A stretch of DNA of 64,000 nt, from positions 2,914,001 through 2,978,000 of the forward strand of contig NZ_CBDIIJ010000002.1 in assembly GCF_965279675.1 (NCBI RefSeq), written 5' to 3'. Positions within the stretch are counted from its first letter, which is position 1. Each line of letters begins with the position of its first letter. The position numbers and the translations under genes are program-made. The DNA comes from Mucisphaera sp965279675. GTDB lineage: Bacteria; Planctomycetota; Phycisphaerae; Phycisphaerales; Phycisphaeraceae. A model generated the notes under the pieces. The model saw nothing but the letters and a program-made list of their open reading frames with translations. It was not told where the DNA came from and made no database searches. Shown in pieces: positions 41,369 through 48,736 of the stretch.

Positions 41369-41590
41369 TTAGTTCCGTTTCTTTCTCAGGGCCGAACGCT
41401 TCACCAGCACCAGGCCGAGTTCGTTGATTAGTAGATCGAGGTTTTCGCGGGACAATCCAATTCGGCCCTGCATGAACTTGCTCATACTCGCCTGCGGAAT
41501 GCCCGTTGCCTTACAAATGGCGTAGCGGGTGCGAGAATCAGCGTCTACGGCTCGTCTTAACTGCTCACTAAACGGTAATCGGTCAGCCAT
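41369..41590 (-). CDS. Small Cro/XRE-like helix-turn-helix regulator
   Basis: A DNA-binding protein of 73 residues from the ATG at 41,590 (MADRLPFSEQ); an upstream start at 41,638 would give 89 residues and overlap the preceding gene by 11 bases. The HTH is RYAICKATGIPQASMSKFMQG, with a following helix GLSRENLDLLINELGLVL. It sits three bases before the integrase gene, the position of a control gene that would set recombinase expression. A TATAAT-like hexamer lies just upstream of the chosen start. Confidence 0.78.
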   Translation of the reverse strand: MADRLPFSEQLRRAVDADSRTRYAICKATGIPQASMSKFMQGRIGLSRENLDLLINELGLVLVKRSALRKKRN

Positions 41591-41627
41591 AAACTCGATT
41601 ATACTTGTTGTCTCTTCGACTACTAGC

Positions 41628-42017
41628 TCATTGTTCACATAATTTCTCCAGTTCGGCCAAGGCGATCTCTTCCGCCTGCTCTAATGCCATATCTCCGAGC
41701 TCCAGACAGATTGCCACTCGCTCTTCGAAGGCGTCTCGCAGCGCAATCCGACGTGATTGACTTTTCTGGCTCTCTATGAGCCGCCATACCTGCTCGACGG
41801 CGTCACCAGTGTCAGCGTCGACAGGGGGAGTACATACGTACAGACCCGATTCAATCCTGAGCTGCACTTGGTATTTGAGGCGGCTAAGTCGTCCCAGATC
41901 GCGCTTCGATGTGGTCGGTCCGCAGCGGACATGTAGCCTGTCGGCATCCACCCAGATCTTCGCGCCTGAACGAAGTAAAGCATCGAGTAGCCGGCCAACC
42001 TTGTCTTCACTCGCCAT
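41628..42017 (-). CDS. Protein with TubC_N-like N-terminal domain
   Basis: A 129-residue protein. Residues 7-55 (VGRLLDALLRSGAKIWVDAD, then DRLHVRCGPTTS and LSRLKYQVQLRIES) follow the pattern of the TubC N-terminal docking domain: a helix, a beta-hairpin WVDADRLHVR, then two helices. The C-terminal half is a charged helical region. TubC_N-like domains occur next to DUF3987 or primase-type proteins in mobile elements, as here, where the start overlaps the DUF3987 stop by 11 bases. Assignment is by eye; the role is probably protein docking in element replication. Confidence 0.55.
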   Translation of the reverse strand: MASEDKVGRLLDALLRSGAKIWVDADRLHVRCGPTTSKRDLGRLSRLKYQVQLRIESGLYVCTPPVDADTGDAVEQVWRLIESQKSQSRRIALRDAFEERVAICLELGDMALEQAEEIALAELEKLCEQ

Positions 42018-43566
42018 AATTCACCCCGCGATTACCACCCGCGTCGACGCCGACACCGTCGACGCTATCCTCAATGATCAAGCCCTTAGACATGCGCGGT
42101 GATATCCGTAAGACTTCGACCGAACGGCCATTGTCGGCTGTCTCAGATTCAATGACGCCCAAGCCTCGCTCTACGATCTGTGCCATCACCTGTTTGGCCT
42201 GCTGAACATCCTCACTGAAGGCCCGCATATGCCGCTGTAGGTCTCGTGCAGAGGTCGTACCCGGCTCACGATCTCCGATCCCCTGAGTCACGCGCTGGAC
42301 GACTTGCTGCAGGAGTTGCTCCTGCTGGGAGGCAGCAAGGCTGCCGTAGCAGTACCTGGCCTGATCGATCAGCCAAGTGGCTACCTCAATCGCACGCTGC
42401 ATCACATCACCCCGCAAGACAACTCCGGGCTCTGCGAAGAGTTCGAAGGCCTCTGGACTGATTCCGTTAAGGACCAATGCGATTCTCGCGGTGTAACCGT
42501 CCATCTTTGCCAGCGCGCCGCGTATGGCCTCGTCGTCCTCGCCCTCCAGTTCCTCCTGGTGACCGTCATAGAAGCCAGCCCAAAGTTCAGCCGCATCACG
42601 ATCCAGCCGCACCACAAGCGGTTCTGGCCAGGCGTTATCTCTCTCGTCCATGCCGAGATGGATCAAACCTTCAAAAGTTGACAGCACGGTTTCCTCGATC
42701 TGAGCGTCAACCGTGATCTCGTGCCATCTGCGTTTGGGGTTCTGCGTGCGGAAGACAAGGAAGCGAGACGCCAAGCCGTTCTCCAGGTTGGCCCCACTAA
42801 AGCACTCGTTGAAGACCTTGGGTTGGATCGTCCCCACAACGGCGACTCGCGCGTGGGGCACGTAAATCGGCTCGTGGCCCTTACGGTGAACACGCAGGGC
42901 ATTACCGTCGAAGATCTGGAGCCACTGCTCGGTGTCGCTGCCCGGCCGGTAGGCGTTGTGGGACTTGACCCAACCCGCTAACTCGTCGTTATAACTAAGC
43001 ACGCCACGCGGGTTGTCTCGTAGCAGCGGAGGTAGTGATTCAATCGTTGCATCACCGATGATGAATGTACGGCCCCTTGGTGAGTCCTCCGGAGGACCGT
43101 CCGGATTAGCCTGTTGCCAGGCTTGGATCTCTTCCTGATGATCCCTCCATAGTCGCTTCTCAAGACTTATGAGCGGCTTAAGACCTGCGTTAACGGCAGG
43201 TGTCTTGACGGTTCCAGTCGGACTGATCAGGGCGACCCAGAGCATGGGATGGACCTGCCAGCCCTTCTTGAGCTCAAGCACGCGTGAACCGCCCATGGCT
43301 GCGCCAGCAGCCGCTATGAGAGGCATGGCCACGCTCGCGGGATCGCACTGAATCGCCTCTGCCGACTGCTCGACATAGGCCCTAAAGTGCGGCGGAAAGA
43401 CATGGATCGGAAAAGGGCCGGGGTGCTGCAGTGTCATGAGATAGAAATCCTCAAATGTCCCCCCGGGATTTGCGCAGGACACCGCGCAGGCCACACGGCC
43501 GCTCTTCGGATCCCGGTTAAACCCCGAACTCAGGGGACAAGGGCAGACGCAGCCGGTAAGCCCCAT
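42007..43566 (-). CDS. DUF3987 family protein (YfjI-like, replication-associated ATPase)
   Basis: A 519-residue protein. The N-terminal 45 residues are Cys-rich (C6, C8, C10, C27, C31), which may form a zinc knuckle. The DUF3987 core begins near residue 50 (FPPHFRAYVEQSAEAIQC). The P-loop-like segment ISPTGTVKTPAV has Val where a glycine usually precedes the Lys, and a Walker-B-like LSYNDELAGW follows. Family members are found in phages and integrative elements beside integrases and primases. An internal ATG at 43,438 is an alternative start without the Cys-rich part. Confidence 0.75.
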   Translation of the reverse strand: MGLTGCVCPCPLSSGFNRDPKSGRVACAVSCANPGGTFEDFYLMTLQHPGPFPIHVFPPHFRAYVEQSAEAIQCDPASVAMPLIAAAGAAMGGSRVLELKKGWQVHPMLWVALISPTGTVKTPAVNAGLKPLISLEKRLWRDHQEEIQAWQQANPDGPPEDSPRGRTFIIGDATIESLPPLLRDNPRGVLSYNDELAGWVKSHNAYRPGSDTEQWLQIFDGNALRVHRKGHEPIYVPHARVAVVGTIQPKVFNECFSGANLENGLASRFLVFRTQNPKRRWHEITVDAQIEETVLSTFEGLIHLGMDERDNAWPEPLVVRLDRDAAELWAGFYDGHQEELEGEDDEAIRGALAKMDGYTARIALVLNGISPEAFELFAEPGVVLRGDVMQRAIEVATWLIDQARYCYGSLAASQQEQLLQQVVQRVTQGIGDREPGTTSARDLQRHMRAFSEDVQQAKQVMAQIVERGLGVIESETADNGRSVEVLRISPRMSKGLIIEDSVDGVGVDAGGNRGVNYGE

Positions 43567-43583
43567 CTGCCTGTGGCAGAGGG

Positions 43584-43802
43584 CTAGCTGCTGTTAGGGC
43601 CGGAGGAGCGTTTGTCTACCCAGGCTTTCAGCTGATCACGCGAGTACAGCCTGCGACGGCCAAGCTTGACTGAAGGGATCTCACCGCTGTTGGCCAACTC
43701 CCACAAGTAGCGGGTGCTGATCGAGAGAGACCTGGCGGCTTCGCGGTCGTTGAGGAGGAGGGAAGGATAAGGTCCGTTTGGTTCGGGCATGTGCTTGTTC
43801 AT
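43584..43802 (-). CDS. Excisionase-type helix-turn-helix protein
   Basis: A 72-residue MerR-like/AlpA-like DNA-binding protein: LLLNDREAARSLSISTRYLWELANSGEIPSVKLGRRRLYSRDQLKAWVD is the classic excisionase fold (residues 16-64). In integrative elements such proteins steer the recombinase to excision or activate the integrase promoter. It starts the leftward integration/replication operon, 17 bases before the DUF3987 gene. Confidence 0.82.
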   Translation of the reverse strand: MNKHMPEPNGPYPSLLLNDREAARSLSISTRYLWELANSGEIPSVKLGRRRLYSRDQLKAWVDKRSSGPNSS

Positions 43803-43898
43803 GCCCCCATCATTCAGCCAGTGTTGGGCTCAAGCCACTGCATTTACTTTGGTTTTGATGAATTTTGATCTCCGTTGATCATCGTAGATCGCTTTCTA

Positions 43899-44630
43899 TC
43901 ATTCGAAAGAGTTCGGCCATATCCGTCTCGCGTCATCAACGTTGTACATGAGATCAGAGCCAGTCCCGACACTCCTTACGCGCTTCGTATCCCGTTTGGA
44001 GGCCGCGTTTAGAGTCGCGTTCTCGATATCCGTATGTGCTTTGAACCAGGACCATGGCTTGTAATCGTCGCTCGTTTCTGAGCCAGTCATGTCTGGTAGA
44101 TGTTTTGTCTTTGAGTAATGGGCTGCACAAGCTAGCAGCCGCTGAAAGATGAGATCAGCCTCGTAATCGAACCATGGAGCATGTGGGACCTCCTCCCAGG
44201 TCACATTTATTTCACGATGCAGGGCTCTAGCCAGACGGTCTAGTTTTTTATACTCCTCATCGAGACTGTGGCATAGATCAGGACCATAAAGAAGTTTGAC
44301 TAAGCTGTGCAAACTATCTTCCTCATTGATTGATGATGACAGCTCACCAGCGCAGATCATCAAGGATACCTGTGGACGTATTCTTTGAGATAAATCTGTG
44401 CTTTGATTAGGTACTCGCGTTGGATAGCGCCTCCACACGTCTAGCTGCTTGAGGATGGCAACCATTCGGTTCGCAAATAGATCCTCTGACCACTCAATAT
44501 CCTGCTTGGTGAGCGACGTGCACCGAGGCTCACACACTGGATACGCAGGACTAGCCCACCCTACGGCTGTATTAGGGGCTGAATCTAGGTGGTCAAAATC
44601 AGGGTTATCCTGCTCGAAGTAATCCTTCAC
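43899..44630 (-). CDS. Unknown accessory protein
   Basis: A 243-residue protein I cannot assign. It is acidic, with Trp-rich patches (SEDLFANRMVAILKQLDVWRRY, TWEEVPHAPWFDYEADLIFQ) and no signal or membrane segment. Base composition is lower in GC than the neighbouring element genes, and codons ending in A or T are frequent, suggesting separate acquisition. It lies in the cargo zone between the excisionase gene and umuC and its start overlaps the next gene by 26 bases, hinting at joint expression. No catalytic motif is visible. Confidence 0.6.
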   Translation of the reverse strand: MKDYFEQDNPDFDHLDSAPNTAVGWASPAYPVCEPRCTSLTKQDIEWSEDLFANRMVAILKQLDVWRRYPTRVPNQSTDLSQRIRPQVSLMICAGELSSSINEEDSLHSLVKLLYGPDLCHSLDEEYKKLDRLARALHREINVTWEEVPHAPWFDYEADLIFQRLLACAAHYSKTKHLPDMTGSETSDDYKPWSWFKAHTDIENATLNAASKRDTKRVRSVGTGSDLMYNVDDARRIWPNSFE

Positions 44631-45009
44631 ACAGTTCTCCTATGGCTTCTGATGGAAACACGCCATACCGCCTCGCATCCGGGTACCATTCGCCGTAGGT
44701 TCGATGCCGGTGCCACACCCGCCAGCGGACGTAGTGCTCACCTCGCCAGACCCGCTTGTATACCGCACAGGCCATGTTCTCGCCCAAGGGCACCCAGCCC
44801 CGCAGTTCCTCAACCGCGCATCTGCCGTCCAATTTATGCGTATCCCCTGCCCGTGGCTGTGGGGGCAGCACTTCCGGAGGGGCGTTCTGCACCCCTGCCT
44901 TGATTGGCTCCATTCTTGTCCTGCCCATCTCTCGCTTGGCACGCTCTCTGAGCAAGCGGCAGATGAGCTTGTCGGCGTCTGTTCCCGTGAGTGGGCTGGT
45001 ATAAGGCAT
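44605..45009 (-). CDS. Hypothetical protein
   Basis: A protein of 134 residues from the ATG at 45,009 (MPYTSPLTGTDADK). That start is preferred to one at 45,123 because the intervening peptide is Cys/Pro-rich and unlike coding sequence, and an AGGGAAC-like ribosome site precedes it. The C-terminal half has a Trp/Arg/Tyr-rich stretch, GEHYVRWRVWHRHRTYGEWY, that could bind nucleic acid. It overlaps the unknown gene downstream. No family recognised. Confidence 0.5.
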   Translation of the reverse strand: MPYTSPLTGTDADKLICRLLRERAKREMGRTRMEPIKAGVQNAPPEVLPPQPRAGDTHKLDGRCAVEELRGWVPLGENMACAVYKRVWRGEHYVRWRVWHRHRTYGEWYPDARRYGVFPSEAIGELCEGLLRAG

Positions 45010-45138
45010 AGTGGTTCCCTTCAGAATAACGCTTAACTGGGAAATGGTGACCCGTAAACAGATGCAAGGGCAGTCCTTCGGCCGGGTCGCAGCCCCCCCC
45101 GGCCGGAGGGCTGGAAGATGCATTCTTGGTGAGATTTT

Positions 45139-46428
45139 CTAAGCAGATACGGTTGCTTCTGGAAGCTCATCCCAGCGCGTGGTATAGCGTGGGCTGCGGT
45201 TGTCACTCCGCAGATGCCAAGTACGACATGGCCGAAGCTCAAAGGGTGAAGAAGCCCCGATCCTCAGGGATCCACGCCCATGACGGTCGTTGATCGCATC
45301 GAGGGTCTTCATTAACCCACGGGTCTTGGTTCGGTCGACTTGGTCATACAGGCCCAGCTGACGCTCTTCTCGCCTGCCCAGGTTACTCAGTAGCACTCCT
45401 GCTTTTTTGTAGTGATGCTGCCCGCGAAACACTCTCGACAGACACCACTTCGCAGCCTTGATTAGCTCGCACGTGTCTTCAGTCGCTGTAGTCAGGCGCA
45501 TACTTCGACTGTTGGCGTACTGCTCGACATCGGCATGGCGATCGGTCTGAACAAAGACCGACACCGTTGATGCTACTAGGTTCTGCCGACGGAGTTTCAC
45601 GGCCGCTGCAGAGCAGAAGGTGGCGATGGCCTCGGTGAGATCATCGAAGCGGTTGGTGACCTTGCCGAATGATCTGGAACAGCAGATGTTCTTTCGATCT
45701 GGCTTGATCAGCTCAAGTGGCAGGCATGACTTGCCGCGAAGCTCATAGACCTGTCTCTGGCCGACCACGCCCAGTTCCTGGCGGACAAGATTCGGGTCTG
45801 CATCTCTAAATTGCCTCGGCGTTTGAACCCCCAGCTTGTTCAGCCGTCGGATGCTGCCCCGGCTAATGCCCCAGAGATCCTTGAGATCCACCCTGCCCAA
45901 GGCCTCATCAACACGCTCAGGCGAATCCAACACACAAACGCCCTCACGCATGCCATCCAGAGCAACACGTTTCGCGCAATGATTGGCGAGCTTGGCTAGT
46001 AGCTTGGAAGATCCGACACCGATGCCGGTTGTGATGCCTGTCCACTGTCTGGCTGTACCGCGCAGCTCGACAGCCCACTGGCTCAAGCGATCATGCCCCA
46101 GATCGGCAATCTTGAGGAACGCTTCATCGATGGAGTAGATCTCGACCGCCTCGCTGTGCTGGCGGTAGATGCTCACGAGGCGCGACTGAAAATCGTGATA
46201 GAGCGTGTAGTTGGAGCTGAAGACCCTGGTGTTGTGCTGAGATAAGACATTCTTGATCTGAAAGTAAGGCTTGAACATCTCGCAGCCGAGTTCTTTGGCG
46301 TCCTTAGATGCAGCCACGATGCAGCCATCGTTGTTGCTGAGGACCACGGTGGGTCTTCGAGCGGCATCAAGATCGAACACCTGCTCGCAGGACGCATAGA
46401 AGCTGTTGCCGTCAACGTGAGCGAACAT
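45139..46428 (-). CDS. umuC: Y-family DNA polymerase V catalytic subunit (UmuC)
   Basis: A translesion polymerase of 429 residues, close to E. coli UmuC (422). Active-site carboxylates are in MFAHVDGNSFYASCE and EIYSIDEAFLKI; LSNNDGCIVAASKDAKELG and the steric-gate Tyr/Phe region are intact. The helix-hairpin-helix ISRGSIRRLNKLGVQTPRQF and the little-finger domain follow. Its ATG overlaps the umuD stop (TGATG), so the two are translationally coupled. It bypasses lesions at the cost of mutations. Confidence 0.93.
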   Translation of the reverse strand: MFAHVDGNSFYASCEQVFDLDAARRPTVVLSNNDGCIVAASKDAKELGCEMFKPYFQIKNVLSQHNTRVFSSNYTLYHDFQSRLVSIYRQHSEAVEIYSIDEAFLKIADLGHDRLSQWAVELRGTARQWTGITTGIGVGSSKLLAKLANHCAKRVALDGMREGVCVLDSPERVDEALGRVDLKDLWGISRGSIRRLNKLGVQTPRQFRDADPNLVRQELGVVGQRQVYELRGKSCLPLELIKPDRKNICCSRSFGKVTNRFDDLTEAIATFCSAAAVKLRRQNLVASTVSVFVQTDRHADVEQYANSRSMRLTTATEDTCELIKAAKWCLSRVFRGQHHYKKAGVLLSNLGRREERQLGLYDQVDRTKTRGLMKTLDAINDRHGRGSLRIGASSPFELRPCRTWHLRSDNRSPRYTTRWDELPEATVSA

Positions 46429-46754
46429 CAGAACTTGACCACTGAGGCGACGATGACACCAAAGACCGTTGACGGTGCTCTCGTCAATCTCGCGATCTGG
46501 AAACCGCCATCCCCCTCGACGACAGCGAGACGGCCCGGCTTGGGCGTGACAGATCGATCCACAACGACCACTGCTCCGTCTGGAATGCCTTCATCCTTCA
46601 TGCTGTGTCCAGCGGCTCGGAAGAAGTAGGTCGCCTCACGACGAGTGACGAGATAGTCATGAAGGTCCAGCTCGGGGTCTTCGAAGCCCTCCGCAGGTGA
46701 GGGGAAACCGGCGCTAACCACCCCGACAACTTTCCATCCCTCAAGTGCATCCAT
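46428..46754 (-). CDS. umuD: UmuD-like protein lacking the catalytic lysine
   Basis: UmuD is cleaved after RecA contact to give the active partner of UmuC. The cleavage region AGFPSPAEGF (A15-G16) and the nucleophile Ser51 in AAGHSMKDEGI are present. In the strand where E. coli UmuD has FTVKKL with catalytic Lys97, this protein has FQIARL, with Ala at position 88. About 20 residues that normally follow are absent, and the chain ends in VFGVIVASVVKF at 108 residues instead of about 139. Self-cleavage therefore looks impaired unless another residue substitutes. Confidence 0.85.
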   Translation of the reverse strand: MDALEGWKVVGVVSAGFPSPAEGFEDPELDLHDYLVTRREATYFFRAAGHSMKDEGIPDGAVVVVDRSVTPKPGRLAVVEGDGGFQIARLTRAPSTVFGVIVASVVKF

Positions 46755-46927
46755 GTCTATATGTTAGGATATTGTTTGGTAAATGCAACGGGAGTGACTC
46801 GCCATCCCCTGCAACCGAGTCCAAGGTGAATCTCGGAAGGTTCACTCGATGCCTGTGGCATGACAGGTCAACATCCACCTCGATCCTAAATAGGTCCTGG
46901 TGCTGCAGGATGCCTGCTACTTGACAA

Positions 46928-46943
46928 TGATAAATCATTATCG
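46928..46943. promoter_or_regulatory. Fur/Zur-type operator, imperfect copy
   Basis: TGATAAATCATTATCG: a 7-2-7 arrangement whose halves (TGATAAA and ATTATCG) each differ by one base from the perfect palindrome upstream of the Fur-family gene at 48 kb. It lies about 100 bp before the PEP-CTERM gene start and about 170 bp before the divergent umuD start. It implies that the same repressor controls one or both. Confidence 0.55.
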
Positions 46944-47045
46944 ATAGTAGCGATTCAGAGGCTACTGAGCCTTAGAGATGGCAGGCAGCCTGCGTTCATG
47001 AGATCTGTAGCTCCGGCCTGCCACATATTCAGAGGAGGAACACCG

Positions 47046-47738
47046 ATGAACACCGTGCGTCAATCAACCATTTGCAGTGCTGCTTTGGCCACCATGCTGG
47101 CAGCTGTCCCGGCCGCGTCCGCAGGGATCCTCTTCGACTTTGAAGACCAGGACCAAACCGGCTTTAACGCAGGAGCCCTAAGCAGCCTCATCATGGAGTC
47201 TGGCGGCCTGACGGTCACCATCACCCGTCCGGGTTCACCTAATCAGTTCGATATCTACGACCTAAACGATCTGGAGAATGACACGCTCCCCGCCTCTTGG
47301 GGCAGCCGATCGATAAGTCCGTGGTTCAGTAATGAGGGCACGGCGCTGGTCGCCAACTTCGATCAGCCCGTGCGATCCGTCTCCATCGATATGGGTGACG
47401 TCGGAGGTGACAACGACAACTTGCTGATCCAAGCATTTACTGGCAGCGACGCTTCTGGGAGCCTCATCGATCTGGCAGAGCTTACCCTTCCCGGTGGTGA
47501 CGACCTGAACGATCCCTTCACCTTCACACACGCCACACTCTCAGTCGAAGCCAGCACCGCGCAGATCCGTTCTGTCCGATTTATTGGTGGCACCGACAGC
47601 TTCGAAACACCCTTTGGCACCTTCTCGGTACCCAACTCGGTCTATTACGACAACATAGCCGTGGTGGTGCCTGAGCCCGCATCACTAGCCCTGATGGCTC
47701 TCGCAGGACTAGGCCTGCTCCGCCGCAAGACAGCCTGA
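47046..47738 (+). CDS. PEP-CTERM sorting domain protein
   Basis: A secreted protein of 230 residues from the ATG at 47,046, which has an AGAGGAGG ribosome site seven bases upstream. It has a signal peptide (SAALATMLAAVPAASAG), a beta-rich body beginning FDFEDQDQTGFNAGAL, and a C-terminal VPEPASLALMALAGLGLLRRKTA tail of the PEP-CTERM type. That tail would be recognised by an exosortase, which is not in this window. The Zur-type box upstream suggests metal-dependent expression; an envelope metal-scavenging role is possible but not shown. Confidence 0.82.
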   Translation: MNTVRQSTICSAALATMLAAVPAASAGILFDFEDQDQTGFNAGALSSLIMESGGLTVTITRPGSPNQFDIYDLNDLENDTLPASWGSRSISPWFSNEGTALVANFDQPVRSVSIDMGDVGGDNDNLLIQAFTGSDASGSLIDLAELTLPGGDDLNDPFTFTHATLSVEASTAQIRSVRFIGGTDSFETPFGTFSVPNSVYYDNIAVVVPEPASLALMALAGLGLLRRKTA

Positions 47739-47760
47739 CCATGACGACGACAACACTTAC

Positions 47761-47787
47761 AGCCCGCCGATTTTTGACGGGCTTCTT
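47761..47787 (+). terminator. Probable terminator after the PEP-CTERM gene
   Basis: AGCCCG at 47,761-47,766 pairs with CGGGCT at 47,778-47,783 across an AT-rich loop, followed by a pyrimidine-rich TCTTC. Moderate stem, 22 bases after the stop codon. Confidence 0.5.
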
Positions 47788-48008
47788 CATGCCTGCCAAC
47801 CCCTGCACGGATCCGCGAGGCAGACTCGATCTCATCAGCTCCTCAGCTATAACCGAGTCCAGCCCGAATTTCTGATGGCCTTCACTGACGCTAATTGGCA
47901 AGCCTAGGTGTGTGGACAGAAAGCTGCATGGTCCGCAGCAGGCGCTCGTAGAGCTCAAGCAGCAAGCGGTGGATGCCCATTGCTTCCCTAACTAGGCTCG
48001 CTCTACAT

Positions 48009-48024
48009 TGATAATGTATTATCA
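48009..48024. promoter_or_regulatory. Perfect Fur/Zur-type operator palindrome
   Basis: TGATAATGTATTATCA: two exact 7-bp inverted halves (TGATAAT/ATTATCA) with a 2-bp GT spacer, 46 bp before the Fur-family gene start. Fur-family operators are usually 7-1-7 with very similar halves. It is the obvious autoregulatory site of the operon. The rest of the 332-bp gap (47,739-48,070) holds the terminator above and no gene. Confidence 0.75.
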
Positions 48025-48070
48025 TTATGAATCACAGGTAAACGTAACGTTGACCCATGCGGAGTGAGGC

Positions 48071-48463
48071 ATGACCGCTAGGTACACCCATCAGCGAAGT
48101 GCGATTGTCGATGCTCTTCACAACGCCGGTGGTCCGCTGCGCCCGTTAGACATTCTGAGAATAGCGTCGAAACAAGTGCCCTCTCTCGGACTGGCGACGG
48201 TCTATCGGCACCTAAAGCAGCTACAGGCATCCGGCGAGATTCATGCTGTTGAGTTTTGTGGCAGGGAAGTCCGTTATGAGTCAACAGATCGCGGCCATCA
48301 CCACCATTTTCTGTGTCGTGCGTGCGGGGAAGCCTTCGATCTGAATGGTTGTCCGGAAGGGATTTCAAAATTAGTGCCCCCGGGCTTTGAAGTCAGTGAT
48401 CATGAGCTGACGCTCTTGGGGCGATGCCCCGACTGTGTCGCATCCAACCAAGATGAGAGCTGA
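48071..48463 (+). CDS. zur: Fur-family regulator, Zur-like
   Basis: A 130-residue metal-responsive repressor. The winged helix lies at residues 1-55 (recognition helix LGLATVYRHLKQL). The metal site is the HHHHF cluster at 76-80 with further His/Asp later, and two structural-zinc pairs CRAC (82-85) and CPDC (119-122) are intact. Zur rather than Fur or PerR is inferred from the genes it precedes: COG0523 GTPases, a HisI paralogue and cysteine-poor FmdB proteins. It has a GGAGTGAGG ribosome site and its own operator upstream. Confidence 0.85.
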   Translation: MTARYTHQRSAIVDALHNAGGPLRPLDILRIASKQVPSLGLATVYRHLKQLQASGEIHAVEFCGREVRYESTDRGHHHHFLCRACGEAFDLNGCPEGISKLVPPGFEVSDHELTLLGRCPDCVASNQDES

Positions 48464-48465
48464 GT

Positions 48466-48708
48466 ATGCCGACCTATGAATACCGCTGCTCTGAGAATGG
48501 TCGCGAGGTTGCGGTCTTCCACGGCATGAGTGATCGCCTGAGCACCTGGGGTGAACTCTGCGACCACGCTTCGATCGACCCCGGCCAGACGCCTCGGGAT
48601 ACACCCGTGCAACGACAGTTTGGTACGGGGATCGTCATGGTGCGAAGACCAGACCAGTTATCTGGCGTCGGGTCTAGTTGCTGTGGTACAGATGGCTGCG
48701 GGGATTGA
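48466..48708 (+). CDS. FmdB-like protein with degenerate zinc ribbon
   Basis: An 80-residue protein starting MPTYEYRC, the FmdB regulatory-family opening. FmdB ribbons normally have Cys at 8 and 11 and a second CxxC. Here C8 is kept, position 11 is Asn, and the second pair is reduced to a single C32. The C-terminus has a new short Cys cluster (SSCCGTDGCGD). The loss of ribbon cysteines in a zinc-type operon suggests a zinc-independent replacement. It begins two bases after the zur stop. Confidence 0.7.
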   Translation: MPTYEYRCSENGREVAVFHGMSDRLSTWGELCDHASIDPGQTPRDTPVQRQFGTGIVMVRRPDQLSGVGSSCCGTDGCGD

Positions 48709-48736
48709 TCAAGAGATTGCTTTCATCGGAGACGAT

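Noticed and set aside
43170..43235. Defective P-loop in the DUF3987 protein (GTVKT)
   Set aside because: From memory, non-glycine residues before the Lys occur in this family, so I do not treat it as a sign of inactivity.
43899..44630. An anti-phage defence gene
   Set aside because: Position in a mobile element invites the idea, but no nuclease, ATPase, TIR or similar motif is visible.
46755..46927. A LexA/SOS box before umuD
   Set aside because: No CTGT-N8-ACAG, GAAC-N4-GTTC or other recognised SOS palindrome; only AT-rich half-repeats such as TGTTAGGATATTGTT.
48551..48736. N-terminal extension of the first COG0523 GTPase by 62 residues
   Set aside because: The extension overlaps the FmdB-like gene in another frame and lacks family similarity; the ATG at 48,737 has a ribosome site and gives the standard N-terminus.
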